NCBI RefSeq assembly: GCF_023159225.1
Contig: NC_063162.1
Coordinates: 92,155,880-92,219,879 of the forward strand
Origin: Perognathus longimembris pacificus
Taxonomy: Eukaryota > Chordata > Mammalia > Rodentia > Heteromyidae
Reading direction: 5' to 3'
DNA length: 64,000 nucleotides
The notes beneath the pieces are model-generated. The model did not search any database. It saw only the letters and a list, made by a program, of their open reading frames with translations, and was not told the origin of the DNA. Position 1 is the stretch's first letter, and every line of letters starts with the position of its first letter. Shown piece by piece: positions 23,249-33,981 of this stretch. A program made the position numbers and the translations under genes.

Positions 23249-23503
23249 TTTTTTTCTTTCTTTCCTTATTTTATTTTACTTTTTATTTATTTATTTATTG
23301 CAGGTCCTGGAACTTGAAATAAGGAACTAAGATGGGGCCTGGGCTCTGTCTCTGAGCTTCTCTGTGCTCAAGGCTAGTGCTCTACGACTTGAGACACAGC
23401 TCCAACTTCTGACCTTTTCTGATAATGTGGTACTGAGAAATCAAACCCAGGGCTTCATGCATGATTGATAAGCATTCTACCAATAAGACACATTGCCAGC
23501 CCA
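23249..23503 (-). mobile_element. Old IDL-Geo SINE with T-rich tail
   Basis: A T-rich stretch with ttta units (the A-tail) precedes the Geo half (gctcaaggctagtgctctac) and then an IDL half (aatgtggtactgagaaatc, aaacccagggcttcatgc, cacattgccagccca). Many substitutions show that the IDL-Geo fusion is not only recent here. Confidence 0.8.
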
Positions 23504-23717
23504 ATGAGCTAATAATCTAAGTATTCAGTATCCTTTGGACTTTGATTTTACATTATTTTGTTCTTATCAGGGAATATACACGTGTATGCCTATATTTCTA
23601 TCTATATATGTATCTGTATATATATTTTCAAGTATGATATAAGCATAGAAAAATTCATTCTAAATATAAATTTGGATTTAAGATTTTGGATAAGTGAACA
23701 GATAAAAATAGCAGAAG

Positions 23718-23935
23718 ATGAGCAGGTTGTTGATGCCTCACACCCCAGGAGGCTGAGATATGAGGATTGTGATTTGAAGACAGACCAAATAGAACAGTCC
23801 ATGACACTCCAATCTCCAGTTAACCACACAAAACCCGAACTGGAGCTGTGGTTCAAGTGGCAGAGCAATATCTTTGAGCAAAAAAGCTCAAGGACAGAGC
23901 CCCGGTCCTGATTTCAAGTTCCAATAGTCCCAGGA
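23718..23935 (+). mobile_element. B1-like/Geo composite SINE, 5' diverged
   Basis: caggaggctgagatatgagg, tctccagttaaccacacaaa, gctgtggttcaagtggcag and gatttcaagttccaatagtc follow the family order. The start is partly deleted. Confidence 0.83.
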
Positions 23936-23945
23936 CTCACGCACA

Positions 23946-23989
<44 letters not shown>
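23946..23989. repeat. (AC)n microsatellite at a SINE tail
   Basis: About twenty-two AC units right after the 3' end of the preceding plus-strand SINE. Confidence 0.97.
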
Positions 23990-23992
<3 letters not shown>

Positions 23993-25189
23993 GAAAGCTA
24001 AAACATCAGCAAATTATAGTCCCAAATCTTCAGTCCTTCTTCCCCAGCATTCCTTGGTCTGAGTACACTCTGAGAGAACTTCAACCTAGGTCTTGTTACA
24101 CAGGGAGGAATAGAATCGCAGGGCAAGAAAGGTGCCTAAAGCATCTATAAAACAATTCCTCAGTCTTCTCCATTGTATTGTAAACCTGTAAGAAGAAAAG
24201 CATGTCGCAGTTTCTTTGATCACAATCCTATACTCAGTAACAGACACAAATATATTAAATTGCTCCACCGATATTTGTTGAACAAAGGAATTAAAAAATA
24301 ATGTTGGAGCTCTCTTAAGATCTGAAGTAGGTTCTTAAATTTTAATCTTATTCATAAAATTACTCGTTAAACAGATATACTAAACAAATGTTACCAATTA
24401 GAAGATTTTCTTTCAAATGGGAAAGTTAAGATACAGTTTAAGTTATATAAAGTAAAAAAGTTTAAGATATGTGAAGTTCCGTACAGAGCATTTAAGCATC
24501 TAGAATTGAACCAAGACCCCATGTACCTTTTACTTGGTTGAGAGTCTAACATTCATGTTATTTACTGAATAATATATTTAAAAACACACAATAATCTCTT
24601 GATCCTATGAGGGACTGATCCCAGAATCTCCCTTGGATATCAAAATCCAAGGATGCACTAATCTTTGTGTTTGTGTTTATGAGCATTTCTATGTACCACA
24701 GAAAGCAAAAGATGTGTTTTCACGGTCCATCCTAACTTGAGACTGCATGGTAGTACAGCTGCCCTCCACCTCAAGTCTCATGTTGGCCATCTCACATCTT
24801 TAGAATCTTACCTTCCAGAACCCAATCAACAGCCCTAACATGTTGATCTTAAAATTTTCTCATTCCCTGTCTCTTACTGCTTAAGCTTGTAGAGCTCATG
24901 GGACTTCCATTCCTATAAACCTTTAAGCTTTATTTCTGTCCCTTCCCAACATATACTCACTTCAACATGTACTCTCATTTCAGGTATGGAAATAACATGT
25001 TTTTAAGGATTTTGTGCAGGAGTCTCTGTGATCTTTCTCACTATTTATCCAAATTATGTAATCTTATGATCAGCCTCACTATATTCTTTGTCTATTTTTA
25101 AGTTAATGTTTCAGTGTGCTGCTAAAGAAACCCTATGACAACACAAATAGGTGAACTTTGTTAAAAATTAAAATGGCCCTTCAAGGCAC
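23990..25189. other. Mostly unique sequence with one possible old repeat
   Basis: At about 24599-24662 the words tgagggactgatcccagaat and atatcaaaatccaaggatgc resemble a common mammalian interspersed repeat I cannot name. The remainder shows no feature. Confidence 0.35.
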
Positions 25190-25596
25190 TCCAAGCATTG
25201 CATCCTAAATCCCCTACCTCCCTCTTTCTCCTTAGCAGTCTTTCCAAATTCCCATCATTCTCTGTAAACCCTTGACCCTACTCAGCAAATGACCTCACCT
25301 TTTACATCACAAAGGAAATGAGGGCCAAGAGACAGTAACTCCCTCAACTTCCTGCCGCCTCCTCTACACTCTTATCAGCACCCACATCCATCCTTACCTC
25401 TTTCCCTCATTTTTCAGTTGCAGCAATGTCGCTTCTCTTTGCCAAAGCTAATCCCACCACCTGTGATCTGGATCCCATCCCTCTTGCTCCCCAAGAGAGG
25501 CGCTGCATCAATCACCCATGCTCCTGTATTCTCAACCTCTTGCAGTATGCTGGATCTCTCCCCTCAACTTACAAAAATGTTCTCATCTATTCCAAG

Positions 25597-25632
<36 letters not shown>

Positions 25633-25715
25633 CCCCCTCCCCCCTGTACTCCCTTCAAGTTACTGCCAAAACTTTCTCTGTTCTTTCTCAGCCAAGCCTG
25701 ATTTAAAAAAAAAGT
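25190..25715 (+). pseudogene. Fossil L2/CR1-like LINE ORF2 fragment
   Basis: The plus-strand translation includes SLLFAKANPTTCDLDPIPLA and, after more sequence, SLPSTYKNVLIYSKA. This is the order expected of the stretch just before the polymerase domain in L2/CR1-type reverse transcriptases (known family pattern). A (CA)n tract at 25600-25630 has expanded inside it. No intact frame is left, and it is far older than the L1 copies. Confidence 0.65.
25600..25644. repeat. (CA)n microsatellite plus C-rich run
   Basis: About fifteen CA units followed by tcccccctccccccc-like sequence, inside the L2-like fossil. Confidence 0.95.
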
Positions 25716-26162
25716 TTTCTTCTGATTTATAAAAAGTAATACATGTTCATTTCTGGACATCTGGAGATTAATTTTCAAAGAAGAAAAGGGTAATTGCTCA
25801 AATACCCACTAGATCATAAATGACAACTGTTAATATTTGGATTTACTTTATATTTTCTTTATCTCATCCATGAAATTATTTAATATTTAAAATTATAAAA
25901 GGACAGAGGAAAGCTGCATAAAATGTGTAATAGAGGGCTGAATATAATAAAATAAATTATATGCATGTGTGGGAATATCTTTTGCATAATTAATGTGTTA
26001 TTAAAAATATTGGGTATCATAAAATAGGCTTTTTCCCAAATTGTGACCATTTTTCCACAGTTCAAGGTTTCTCTCACAAACATGTTTCTAACAGGTTGCA
26101 TATTATGTCCCTATATTTGTAACAATTTAATTACTGTAGATTATTAGAATGTCTTTAATTTC
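25716..26162. other. AT-rich sequence between two L2-like pieces
   Basis: No clear family. It may be eroded L2 or unrelated insertion sequence. Confidence 0.35.
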
Positions 26163-26402
26163 TTCTTTTTACTTTCTGCTAGTTCTGGCACTTGAACACA
26201 GGGCCTGGGCACTGTCCCTGAGCATTTGTTCTCAGAGCTAACACTCTACCATTTGAGTCACAGATCCCCTTCCAAATGTTTCATGTTTTATTAGAGATAA
26301 GAGTCTCATGGACTTTTCTGCACAGGGTGGCTTCGAACCTTGATCCTCAGATCCCATCCTCCTGAGTAGTTAGGATTTCAAGTGTGAGCAACCAGCATCA
26401 AG
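26163..26402 (-). mobile_element. B1-like/Geo composite SINE
   Basis: ggcacttgaacacagggcct, gcactgtccctgagcattt, ctctaccatttgagtcacag, gataagagtctcatggactt, tccatcctcctgagtag-type wording and gtgagcaaccagcatca. It splits the L2-like fossil. Confidence 0.87.
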
Positions 26403-26469
26403 TTAACTTTTCTCCTATATAAACCATAGAAAGACTTCCTATAGACAAACGTATTATCTTCTGCTCCCC

Positions 26470-26830
26470 TACTTACTTCTCTGGATAGGGCAATCCATCC
26501 ATCACTTCTAAAACCTCCATCACTGGAGATTTCTCTCATTAACATTTCTAACATTTCTCATGACCACTTTTTCTTATGTTACATTTCTTGTCTGTGTTCA
26601 TCTTGCTCAGCTGCTCTGAGATATTTGACATAGTTAGTGACATTATCTTTGAACCCTGCTTCTTTGGCCTTCACACCATTTCCCTGCTTTCTACCTCTCA
26701 GGCCCTCCATCTCCACTTTTTTGATGGCTTTTCTGCCTGGACTTCTTTTACATATTTGTCTTTCCTGCAGCTCCACTGTAGTTATTAGTTTTATTTCCAC
26801 ACCTTCCACTATGGTTAGATAATGCCTCAT
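26470..26830 (+). pseudogene. Fossil L2/CR1-like RT palm fragment
   Basis: Around 26608-26645 the translation SEIFDIVSDI is a decayed form of the palm motif with the first catalytic Asp region in CR1/L2 RTs. Downstream frames keep a low similarity in order. It lies downstream of the 25190-25715 piece in the same orientation, so both likely come from one old insertion. Confidence 0.5.
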
Positions 26831-27094
26831 CCTTTACTTAGATATTGCTGATAGCCAAGCTGCAGACCTAGCCAACATCAGCTCTCCTTGGAAGCTCTCT
26901 CTGCCCCTCACTCATGCATTCCGAGTTATTGTCCCTTCAGTAAAACATCATGGCATCCTATACTTAGTCTACTGTGGCAGACATTACGTTCCAATAAACT
27001 GTCTGCTGACTTGCTTCTCTCTTTCCAGGTTACTCTAGCCATATGAACAATCTAGATGAAGTCATTATATTTGCTGTTGGACTCTGTCTTCTGT
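26831..27094. other. Unique or eroded sequence
   Basis: Pyrimidine-rich and possibly more of the L2-like fossil. No firm call. Confidence 0.3.
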
Positions 27095-27205
27095 CTTGTA
27101 GAACACTTGATAGCATCCCACACTGCTACCCACTAGATGCCAGTAGTTACCCACATCAATTGTGATAATCAAAGATATCTCTAAAAAGGTCTCCTAGGAA
27201 CCAAG
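27095..27205 (-). mobile_element. MER5-like DNA transposon fragment (hAT-Charlie type)
   Basis: ctacccactagatgccagta, then ttgtgataatcaaagatatc and tctcctaggaacc follow the order of a well-known part of MER5A in reverse orientation. Short and diverged. Confidence 0.62.
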
Positions 27206-27616
27206 TTTTTACTGAGTGAAATTTCTGTGTTAGACCAAGACTTTTGCTAGGAAAGACACAAGTATTCATCATTTTTTCCTCCTGTGACATCTAATCTAGT
27301 ATTTTGAAAAGAAATAATGTCAAATAAAGAAATGGAGCAAAATACAAAAGAAAGCCTTGGAAAATTCAAAAGGAAACTAGTGAGAATAAATAATTGTTTT
27401 AGAAAAGCATTCAATGTTTTTATATCTTGCCAACTATTAAGCAAATACTATATTACTCATAAGTGTCATTGTTCCAGGGCAATATTAAGTCAGGTAAATC
27501 CTTAACCTCAGAGAGCATCTATTTTTCAGGAATGAAACTAATCAGACATGCAATCAGAATATACACAGTAATCATAAGTGAAAATACTCCTGCTGCTCAA
27601 AGTGAGAAAAGCTAAC
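27206..27616. other. Unique AT-rich sequence
   Basis: No feature recognised. Confidence 0.4.
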
Positions 27617-27622
27617 AAAAAG

Positions 27623-27666
<44 letters not shown>

Positions 27667-27700
27667 CAGAGGCAGAGAGACAGAGAGAGCAGAGAGAGCT
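27617..27700. repeat. (AG)n microsatellite / purine-rich tract
   Basis: About 40 bases of pure AG flanked by acacac and impure cagagag units. One strand is nearly all purine. Confidence 0.96.
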
Positions 27701-28546
27701 GAAAGCAAGAGGAATGGGCTCTTTTTCTGGGCATTTGGGAAATACCAGGAAAAGGTTTGAAACCGAGTCTTTGACAGATACAAGCCTGCTCAGAAATCAA
27801 TGAGATTGTTCCTTTCAACTATAGAATTTAGTTTCAGAGCAAACAGTTGTGCTTTGCTTCAGAAATATACCTCTAGCACTATAAGGCTAAGTCATTTTAA
27901 GTTCATTCAATTTATCATAAGTATAGATGTAAGTGCTAATGGTTGAATCAAAGATTCATTTGAATAGACAGACTTGAGAAAAGGGGTGAAGTCAGAGGCT
28001 GTGCTCAATCCCAGTATGTGCGCAGTGGGTGGAAGGCAGTGGGACAAGGTATATTTGACAATGTCTACACCTATTTTTGTAACCAGACTCGTGGGGATAT
28101 GGAGCTGTGTTATTGGCATCCAGTATTAGAATTCAGAATGCTACTAAAATACTACAATGCATAGGAAACTGCCCAAGACGAAGTATGAATTGGCTGACTT
28201 TTTGGAACATAAGTAGAGCTGAGGTTGAGAAACTTCTCTTACTCATGCTTATAAATCCATAATGTAATTAACATGTTAATGGATCCAGAAATCCCACATG
28301 TTAGTCACTGTATCTATCTCCCATGTCTTTAAACAGAGAAACTCGGCAGATTATTCTATTAGCCCTGAAGATATATTAAATATAAGGGACAAGACATTTA
28401 ATAAAATAAATACATATTTACAAAAATACTTTTACTCATCTCTTTTTACTGTTTAAAGTAAATACTAAAGAATTTAAAATCAGATCTGTGGCTCATATTA
28501 GACTTCTCTTTGACAACAGTAATTTATACCATTTCCCTTTTTCTCT
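27701..28546. other. Unique sequence
   Basis: No repeat or exon recognised. Confidence 0.42.
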
Positions 28547-28627
28547 TTTTTGTGTCAGAACTAGGGTCTCCTCTTGATCTTTCACTTTGGGCTGGTGCTC
28601 TATCACTTGAGCTACACCTCTAGTTCC
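28547..28627 (-). mobile_element. Old SINE remnant (tRNA-like half)
   Basis: gtcagaactagggtctcctc and ggtgctctatcacttgagct, the same type of remnant as at 16275-16385. Confidence 0.55.
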
Positions 28628-28747
28628 TATACTATTTATTAATATTGGTAAAATAAAGAATATTATTTCCTATAAAATGTTAAAATTCTTTTATTGAAAC
28701 AAGTATTTGATATTGTGCTTTTCTTTCTCTTTATGTTTTAATTTGCT

Positions 28748-28999
28748 TTTTTTTTTTTTTTTTTTTTTTGCTGCTCCTGGTGCTCAAACTCAGAGCCTGG
28801 GCACTATCCTTGAGCTTCTTTTGCTCAATGCTACTGCTATACTAGTTGAACCATAGCTCCACTTAGGTCTTTTTTCATGCTTAATTTGAAGATAAGAGTC
28901 TCACAAACTCCCCTGTTCAGACTGGCTTCAAACCTTGATCCTCCTCAGATCTCAGCCTCCTCAGTAGTCAGAATTATAAGTGTGATTCACTGACATGTG
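28748..28999 (-). mobile_element. B1-like/Geo composite SINE
   Basis: A T22 run (the A-tail) leads into ggtgctcaaactcagagcct, ctactgctatactagttgaa, gaagataagagtctcacaaa, cagatctcagcctcctcag and gtgtgattcactg. Nearly complete. Confidence 0.9.
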
Positions 29000-29531
29000 G
29001 TACTAGAGATAATCAGACTAATTACTCTTTAAAAATGTATTTATCCAATCTGTTTACATGTAAAAGAATAATTTTACTTGGGTATTTAAAGTCAAATTTA
29101 GTCTTTCATCAAGTATTAAAATCACTGATATGTTTAAATTTTGAACAAATTCTTGAATGTACGCTGCTCCAAATCTTGCTTTTGTCCCACTTTTGAAGCA
29201 CTCAAAGGAATAGAATATTAAGGTCAAAGTGGATGAGAATGTCACTTGAGAATATCATGCTTCAACTCAAGGATATGGTCATCAATTGAATGTGTTAGTC
29301 ATTCGAGGAGAATTCAGGCACAAAAATTTATTTGAGTAATTAGAAACAGTTCTTAAAAGAAGTAGAAGACAATGAGTTGCAATACAGGCTTTGCCTACTG
29401 CATAGGAGAAGACTGAAGCTTGAAGTCAGTCTGGCATGGTATGGAGGGGCCCACCATACTTCTGCTATTTCTAAACAAGCAAGGTCCCAAATAATTCTAC
29501 GTAAACAAGTCATGGAGGAAGTACTGTGGGA
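29000..29531. other. Unique AT-rich sequence
   Basis: No feature recognised. Confidence 0.42.
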
Positions 29532-29544
29532 AAAAGTAGGGTTA

Positions 29545-29748
29545 GGGGCTGGGAATATGGTCTAGTGGCAAGAGTGCTTGCATTGTATACATAAAGCTCT
29601 GGGTTCGATTTCCCCGCACCACATATACAGAAAAGAGCCAGAAGTGGTGCTGTGGCCCAAGTGGCAGTGCATTGAGCAAAAAGAAGCCAGAGACAGTGCT
29701 CAGGCCGGGAGTCCAAGCCCAGGACTGGCAAAAAAAAAAAAAAAAAAA

Positions 29749-29778
<30 letters not shown>
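29545..29778 (+). mobile_element. IDL-Geo SINE with (GA)n grown inside its tail
   Basis: ggggctgggaatatggtct start, Geo half with a small deletion (ggcagtgcattgagc lacks the usual gtgctagcc word), an A19 tail, then gc(ga)14 before the second TSD copy. TSD aaaagtagggtta at 29532-29544 and 29779-29791 is perfect. The GA microsatellite therefore lies inside the inserted unit, between A-tail and TSD. Confidence 0.96.
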
Positions 29779-29783
<5 letters not shown>

Positions 29784-29791
29784 TAGGGTTA

Positions 29792-31917
29792 GCATCACTT
29801 TTATTAATAATGTGTAAATCACATTAAACCTTGTCAAGGCCACAATTATTGGTGGTCAGGTAAGCTGCCTGGGTGTCATTAGGTCTTGATTATAGCAAAG
29901 ATACTCACTTTTGATATCTAATAGATGTCAGTCATTTTGGTCAAAGGAGGTGTGCCACTTATTTTTAAATGTGTTTTTTACCCTGTTTCTTTCTAGGCCA
30001 TTTCCCCCACCCCATTTAGCCTAAGAGAAGCAGGGCTGTTGTGTTCAAGGCAGGGGAGGTCAGGGCTTGGCCTGGGATCTTGCTTGTGGGAGCATGCAAA
30101 AGGAAGTGGCTAAAATTAGTAATGGACTGAATATGCACTGTGTTAAGAGAAAAGGGAGAGAATGGAGGATCCATCCGAAATCACAGGAGCATTGTTCTTT
30201 GGGAGTAACAGGAATGTGACACTGCCCAGGGCACTGGGATGAGACTGCGCACATCACCATTTTCTTCCATGGTGTTTTTAGATGCTTTGCTACCTTCTTC
30301 TCATCTTTTCTCTCCAACTCTTGCAATCTGAAGTCCTCATAAATTTGTTAGAACAGTTCATGTATTTGCTCGTTGTATCTAATCCAAATATGTTATATTA
30401 AAAAGAGAGAATTGGATAATACTGGTTTGTGCCCTTATGTAGAAAAGTAGATAAGAGAAATGTAAACTAGCTCTCTAACATAGCTATGTTTCTAAAAAGT
30501 CGGCTATCAATTTGCACTAGTGGAAATACCAGCATTGAGGTTTAACCTATATTGACATGTATCTATAACAATCTGGCAAAAACAGGAAATAAGGACTAAA
30601 TTACACTAGTGTTTTTTAAATACCATAATATTTTGTATTTATATTTTTGGTTTCCTATGAGCTTCTGCTCACAAGTGATATCTAAAGTATTGTTCTCTAA
30701 AGAATAAATATTAGGAAATCAAGGTTGTGTTTTTAAAGCAAAAACATATTACAACTCAAATATATTTGTGTCTTTGATTAGAGATGGAGAATTTTAGGAA
30801 AAGGTAAAACAAAACAGGTTGGGAGGAGCCCTTTGAAACAGATTTTCTTTACCATAAAGACTTACTATTTTCTTGGGCCTTGTAATATTTGTCCTTCAGA
30901 TGGCATAAATTTGGGATTCATATAGTTTGTGTGAATTGCAAAATACGTAATTGTCATTCAAGTGGAAAAATGGAGGATTCCCATGAGACAGGAGGATTCA
31001 AAGGAAGCAATACTTGTAGCAAGAAGGGTATGCTTTACTAACAAGCAAGAGTGCTCAAAATAAGGCAACAGTTTACTAAATGCTAAAGGGAAAAAAACAG
31101 AGTTTGGGTTTGAAAGAGTAAAATGTGGGCAGAGAGTTTTTGATAAACCTCAGATTGAAATGTTAATTCTAATTGTTCTGAGGAACTGGCCTTGATTCCT
31201 GGCAGTTTTGTTACTACCCAGATTTCCTAGCTGCCACCTCCCAAGCAGGGCCTTCACCCTGCGATGTTACCCAGACACACCCTCTTCTCCATCTCACTTC
31301 TTTATTCCTAATTAGCTCACCCCTGGGTTTTTCAGAATAACATTACGGCTGTCCTAACTTTTTTTTTTTTCTGACAAATTAAGCCTATATATAATGTTTA
31401 GTGCAAATTCAGATGCAGTCTCAGAAGTGGGAAAGCCTCAATGGAGTTATCTCAGAATCATGGAGACTGGCCATTGGCAGACTTCTTTCATCCTAGGAGT
31501 ATGTATCAGGAGTCTGGCGCAGGAGTTGGGCTTTTGTACTTTGAATTCTCATTATGGCCTTGGAGTGCCTTTTCCTTGATGTCATCATAAGCGTCAATGG
31601 GCAGAGCAACCTGGTAATTGGGATGCAATGAAATTTAGCTGGTCTGAAAAGGTGGACAGGGAAATTGGAGAGGGAAGACCACTGTACGAAGATAGATCCA
31701 GACCCCAGTACTGACAATCTGCTTTTACATGGCCAGCAGCATTCAGAGCCACCCAGAGCTCAGTTCTGTCTCTTTCTCTGCTCCTAAATAATGCCTACCA
31801 AGCAACTTATCACAGGGGTTTCAAGTGCTTTTGATTGCTGAAGAAATTAAACAATAAGAAAAAAAATGAAAAGGGGGAAAAAGGAAACTAACACTCAAGG
31901 AGACTTTTACATGTCCT
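29792..31917. other. Unique sequence, about 2.1 kb
   Basis: No mobile element recognised. Two more GC-balanced parts (30000-30330, 31190-31330) are unique, but neither shows a splice-bounded frame I trust. Confidence 0.42.
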
Positions 31918-32041
31918 TGGCATTGCTGCGTTATTTAATTTCACGTCATCCCTATGGAAACAGAAAATCTGAGGATTTTGTTCAAGGTTACACAGTAATT
32001 AGAAAAGCCAGAATTTTAACCCATGTCTGTCTGCAATATGT
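31918..32041 (-). mobile_element. MIR SINE fragment
   Basis: atttcacgtcatccctatgg, gaggattttgttcaaggtta, cacagtaattagaaaagcc and ttttaacccatgtctgtctg follow the MIR core and 3' half order in reverse complement. Ancient mammalian SINE. Confidence 0.78.
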
Positions 32042-32198
32042 GTACTTTATCACAGATACAAGGGAACCCAGGATGTTTTTGGACTGGTAGCAAATATTCC
32101 CTCCTACTTCACAGATGAACTCACTGATAGTGACAGATCCACAAATTGCCAAGTCCTGTCTCCCATGATGAGAAGATTATCCGAAATAGATTCTGATT

Positions 32199-32420
32199 GG
32201 GTTGGGAATATGGCCTAGTGGCAAGAGTGCTTGCCTCGTATACATGAAGCCCTAGGTTTGATTCCTCAGCACCACATATATATAGAAAAGGCTAGAAGTG
32301 ATGCTGTGGCTCAAGTTGGCAGAGTACTAGCTTTGAGCAAGAAGAAGCCAGGGGCAGTGCTCAGGCCCTGAGTTCAAGCCCCAGGACTAGCCAAAAAAAA
32401 AAAAGAAAGAAAAAGAAAAA
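32199..32420 (+). mobile_element. IDL-Geo SINE
   Basis: Bounded by a perfect 16 bp TSD gaaatagattctgatt (32183-32198 and 32421-32436). Both halves are present. The Geo half has gagttcaagccccaggac, the older-looking version of the B-box-like word. The tail is A-rich with aaag units. Confidence 0.97.
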
Positions 32421-32451
32421 GAAATAGATTCTGATTAAAACTACAAGTTTG

Positions 32452-32637
32452 GGGGCTGGGAATGTGGCCCAGTGGTAAAGTGCTTGCCTCATATACCTGA
32501 AGTCCTGGGTTCAATTCCTCAACACCACATATGTAGAAAACGGCCAGAAGTGGCGCTGTGGCAAAGCCAGGGACAGTGCTCAGGCCCTGAGTCCACACCC
32601 CAGGACTGGCAACAAAAACAAAACAAATAAACAAAAT
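32452..32637 (+). mobile_element. IDL-Geo SINE with internal Geo deletion
   Basis: Bounded by a perfect 15 bp TSD aaaactacaagtttg (32437-32451 and 32638-32652). The Geo half reads ggcgctgtggc straight into aaagccagggacag, so about 33 bases including most of its A-box-like word are missing. The tail is acaaaa-type. It landed directly beside the second TSD copy of the previous SINE. Confidence 0.97.
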
Positions 32638-32682
32638 AAAACTACAAGTTTGAAGCAATATCAGATATCTTTTTAAACTGGG

Positions 32683-32684
<2 letters not shown>

Positions 32685-32725
<41 letters not shown>
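32685..32725. repeat. (AT)n microsatellite
   Basis: About twenty AT units. Confidence 0.98.
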
Positions 32726-32726
<1 letters not shown>

Positions 32727-33950
32727 TATATGTGTAGTGTGACCTAAGAAAGAGATGTTAATAATCTTATCCTTAAGAAAAAGCCTTCATCTAAAAACAC
32801 TAGTCAGTTGAAATTCTTTGTCCTAGAATATGATAAGTTTTTTATTTTATTTTATTTTAAACAGATGGCCTAACAAGAAAAATTCTGGGATAAATACCAG
32901 TATTTTTAAATGTCCTTTTGCTTACTAGATCACTGTTGTGTAAAACTCATGCACTCATTGTTCTCCCAAATATATTAAATGATTAAAATGATGAACTAAA
33001 CTATGAAAAAGTCTGAATTATCTCAGAGTTGTTTTCTTCTCCTCTGCTTCAGCTTATAGAGGGAAAATACCCATTAGGACATGGAACTACTAATGAACAA
33101 GTTTCAACACATTCAGTTTTGTTATTCATGAGGTAAATTTTGTAAAGACAGAAATTTATTAATCATTATAACTTTATAATTTGGTGTTCTGTCTAATTGA
33201 AGTAGATTGTAGAAATGAGGGAAAAAGTGGTGGCATAATGTAGCAATAAAGTCTTTCTATGGATTATTTCCTCCTAACACATGAATTAAGTAATCTTGTA
33301 CATCAAGGTGGCTCTGAACTTGACAATGAGATATGCTTTGCCCAATTGGGTAACAGCAAGGATGACAGAAGAAGATACAAATTTTCCAACTCAGGTGACC
33401 CTCCTTTGGACAACTAGGAACTCCCGTAACACACCATGTGAGCTTACCAAGACTAGCCTGCTAGGGAATAAGCAACCAAATGGACAAGTCCCAGAACTCC
33501 AAGCCAGACTAACTTCCCTAAACTTATAAGGGAGAGTCACCTGCAGTTTGGAAGTGATCTGCGAATATATGGGAAATGATGTATATTCATTGTTTTCAGC
33601 TAATAATTGCTCAGTGGTTGGTTATAGAGACAAAGGTAGTCAAATCAAAACTGTTCCCCCAAAAAATATCAACACAAATGTGGCTAAAGGAATGGAAAAA
33701 CTGTAAACACAGTGAAGTAGAGATGCCTACCTGTGATATTATCATGATGGATAGATCAGCTACCTTAGTTACTTTCAGGAAATCAAGTTTAAGAATGGCA
33801 ATTAGACTACCAACAATCTTCATGGAAAAGTCTAGATGTCAGAAAGGGAATATCTAGTGAAGACAGTAAAAGCAAAACTACTTCAGTAGATGCTACTAGA
33901 TTCAGAATTTACAGAGACACATATATGCACATGAAAGCCCAGTACACTCA
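32726..33950. other. Unique sequence; possible eroded LTR at 33295-33560
   Basis: The stretch near 33420-33560 has a faint MaLR/ERVL-LTR-like flavour (agcctgctagggaat, then a CA-rich middle), not enough to name. The 77-codon frame there is probably chance. No retroviral protein remnant is visible. Confidence 0.25.
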
Positions 33951-33981
33951 TGCGCGCGCACACACACACATACACACGTAC
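33951..33981. repeat. (CG)(CA)n alternating tract
   Basis: tgcgcgcgcacacacacac then atacacacg. Strictly alternating purine/pyrimidine with four CpG, so it could adopt Z-DNA. Confidence 0.9.

Noticed and set aside
33295..33560. Possible LTR of an endogenous retrovirus
   Set aside because: Only a faint word-level resemblance; no paired LTR, primer-binding site or viral protein remnant was found.
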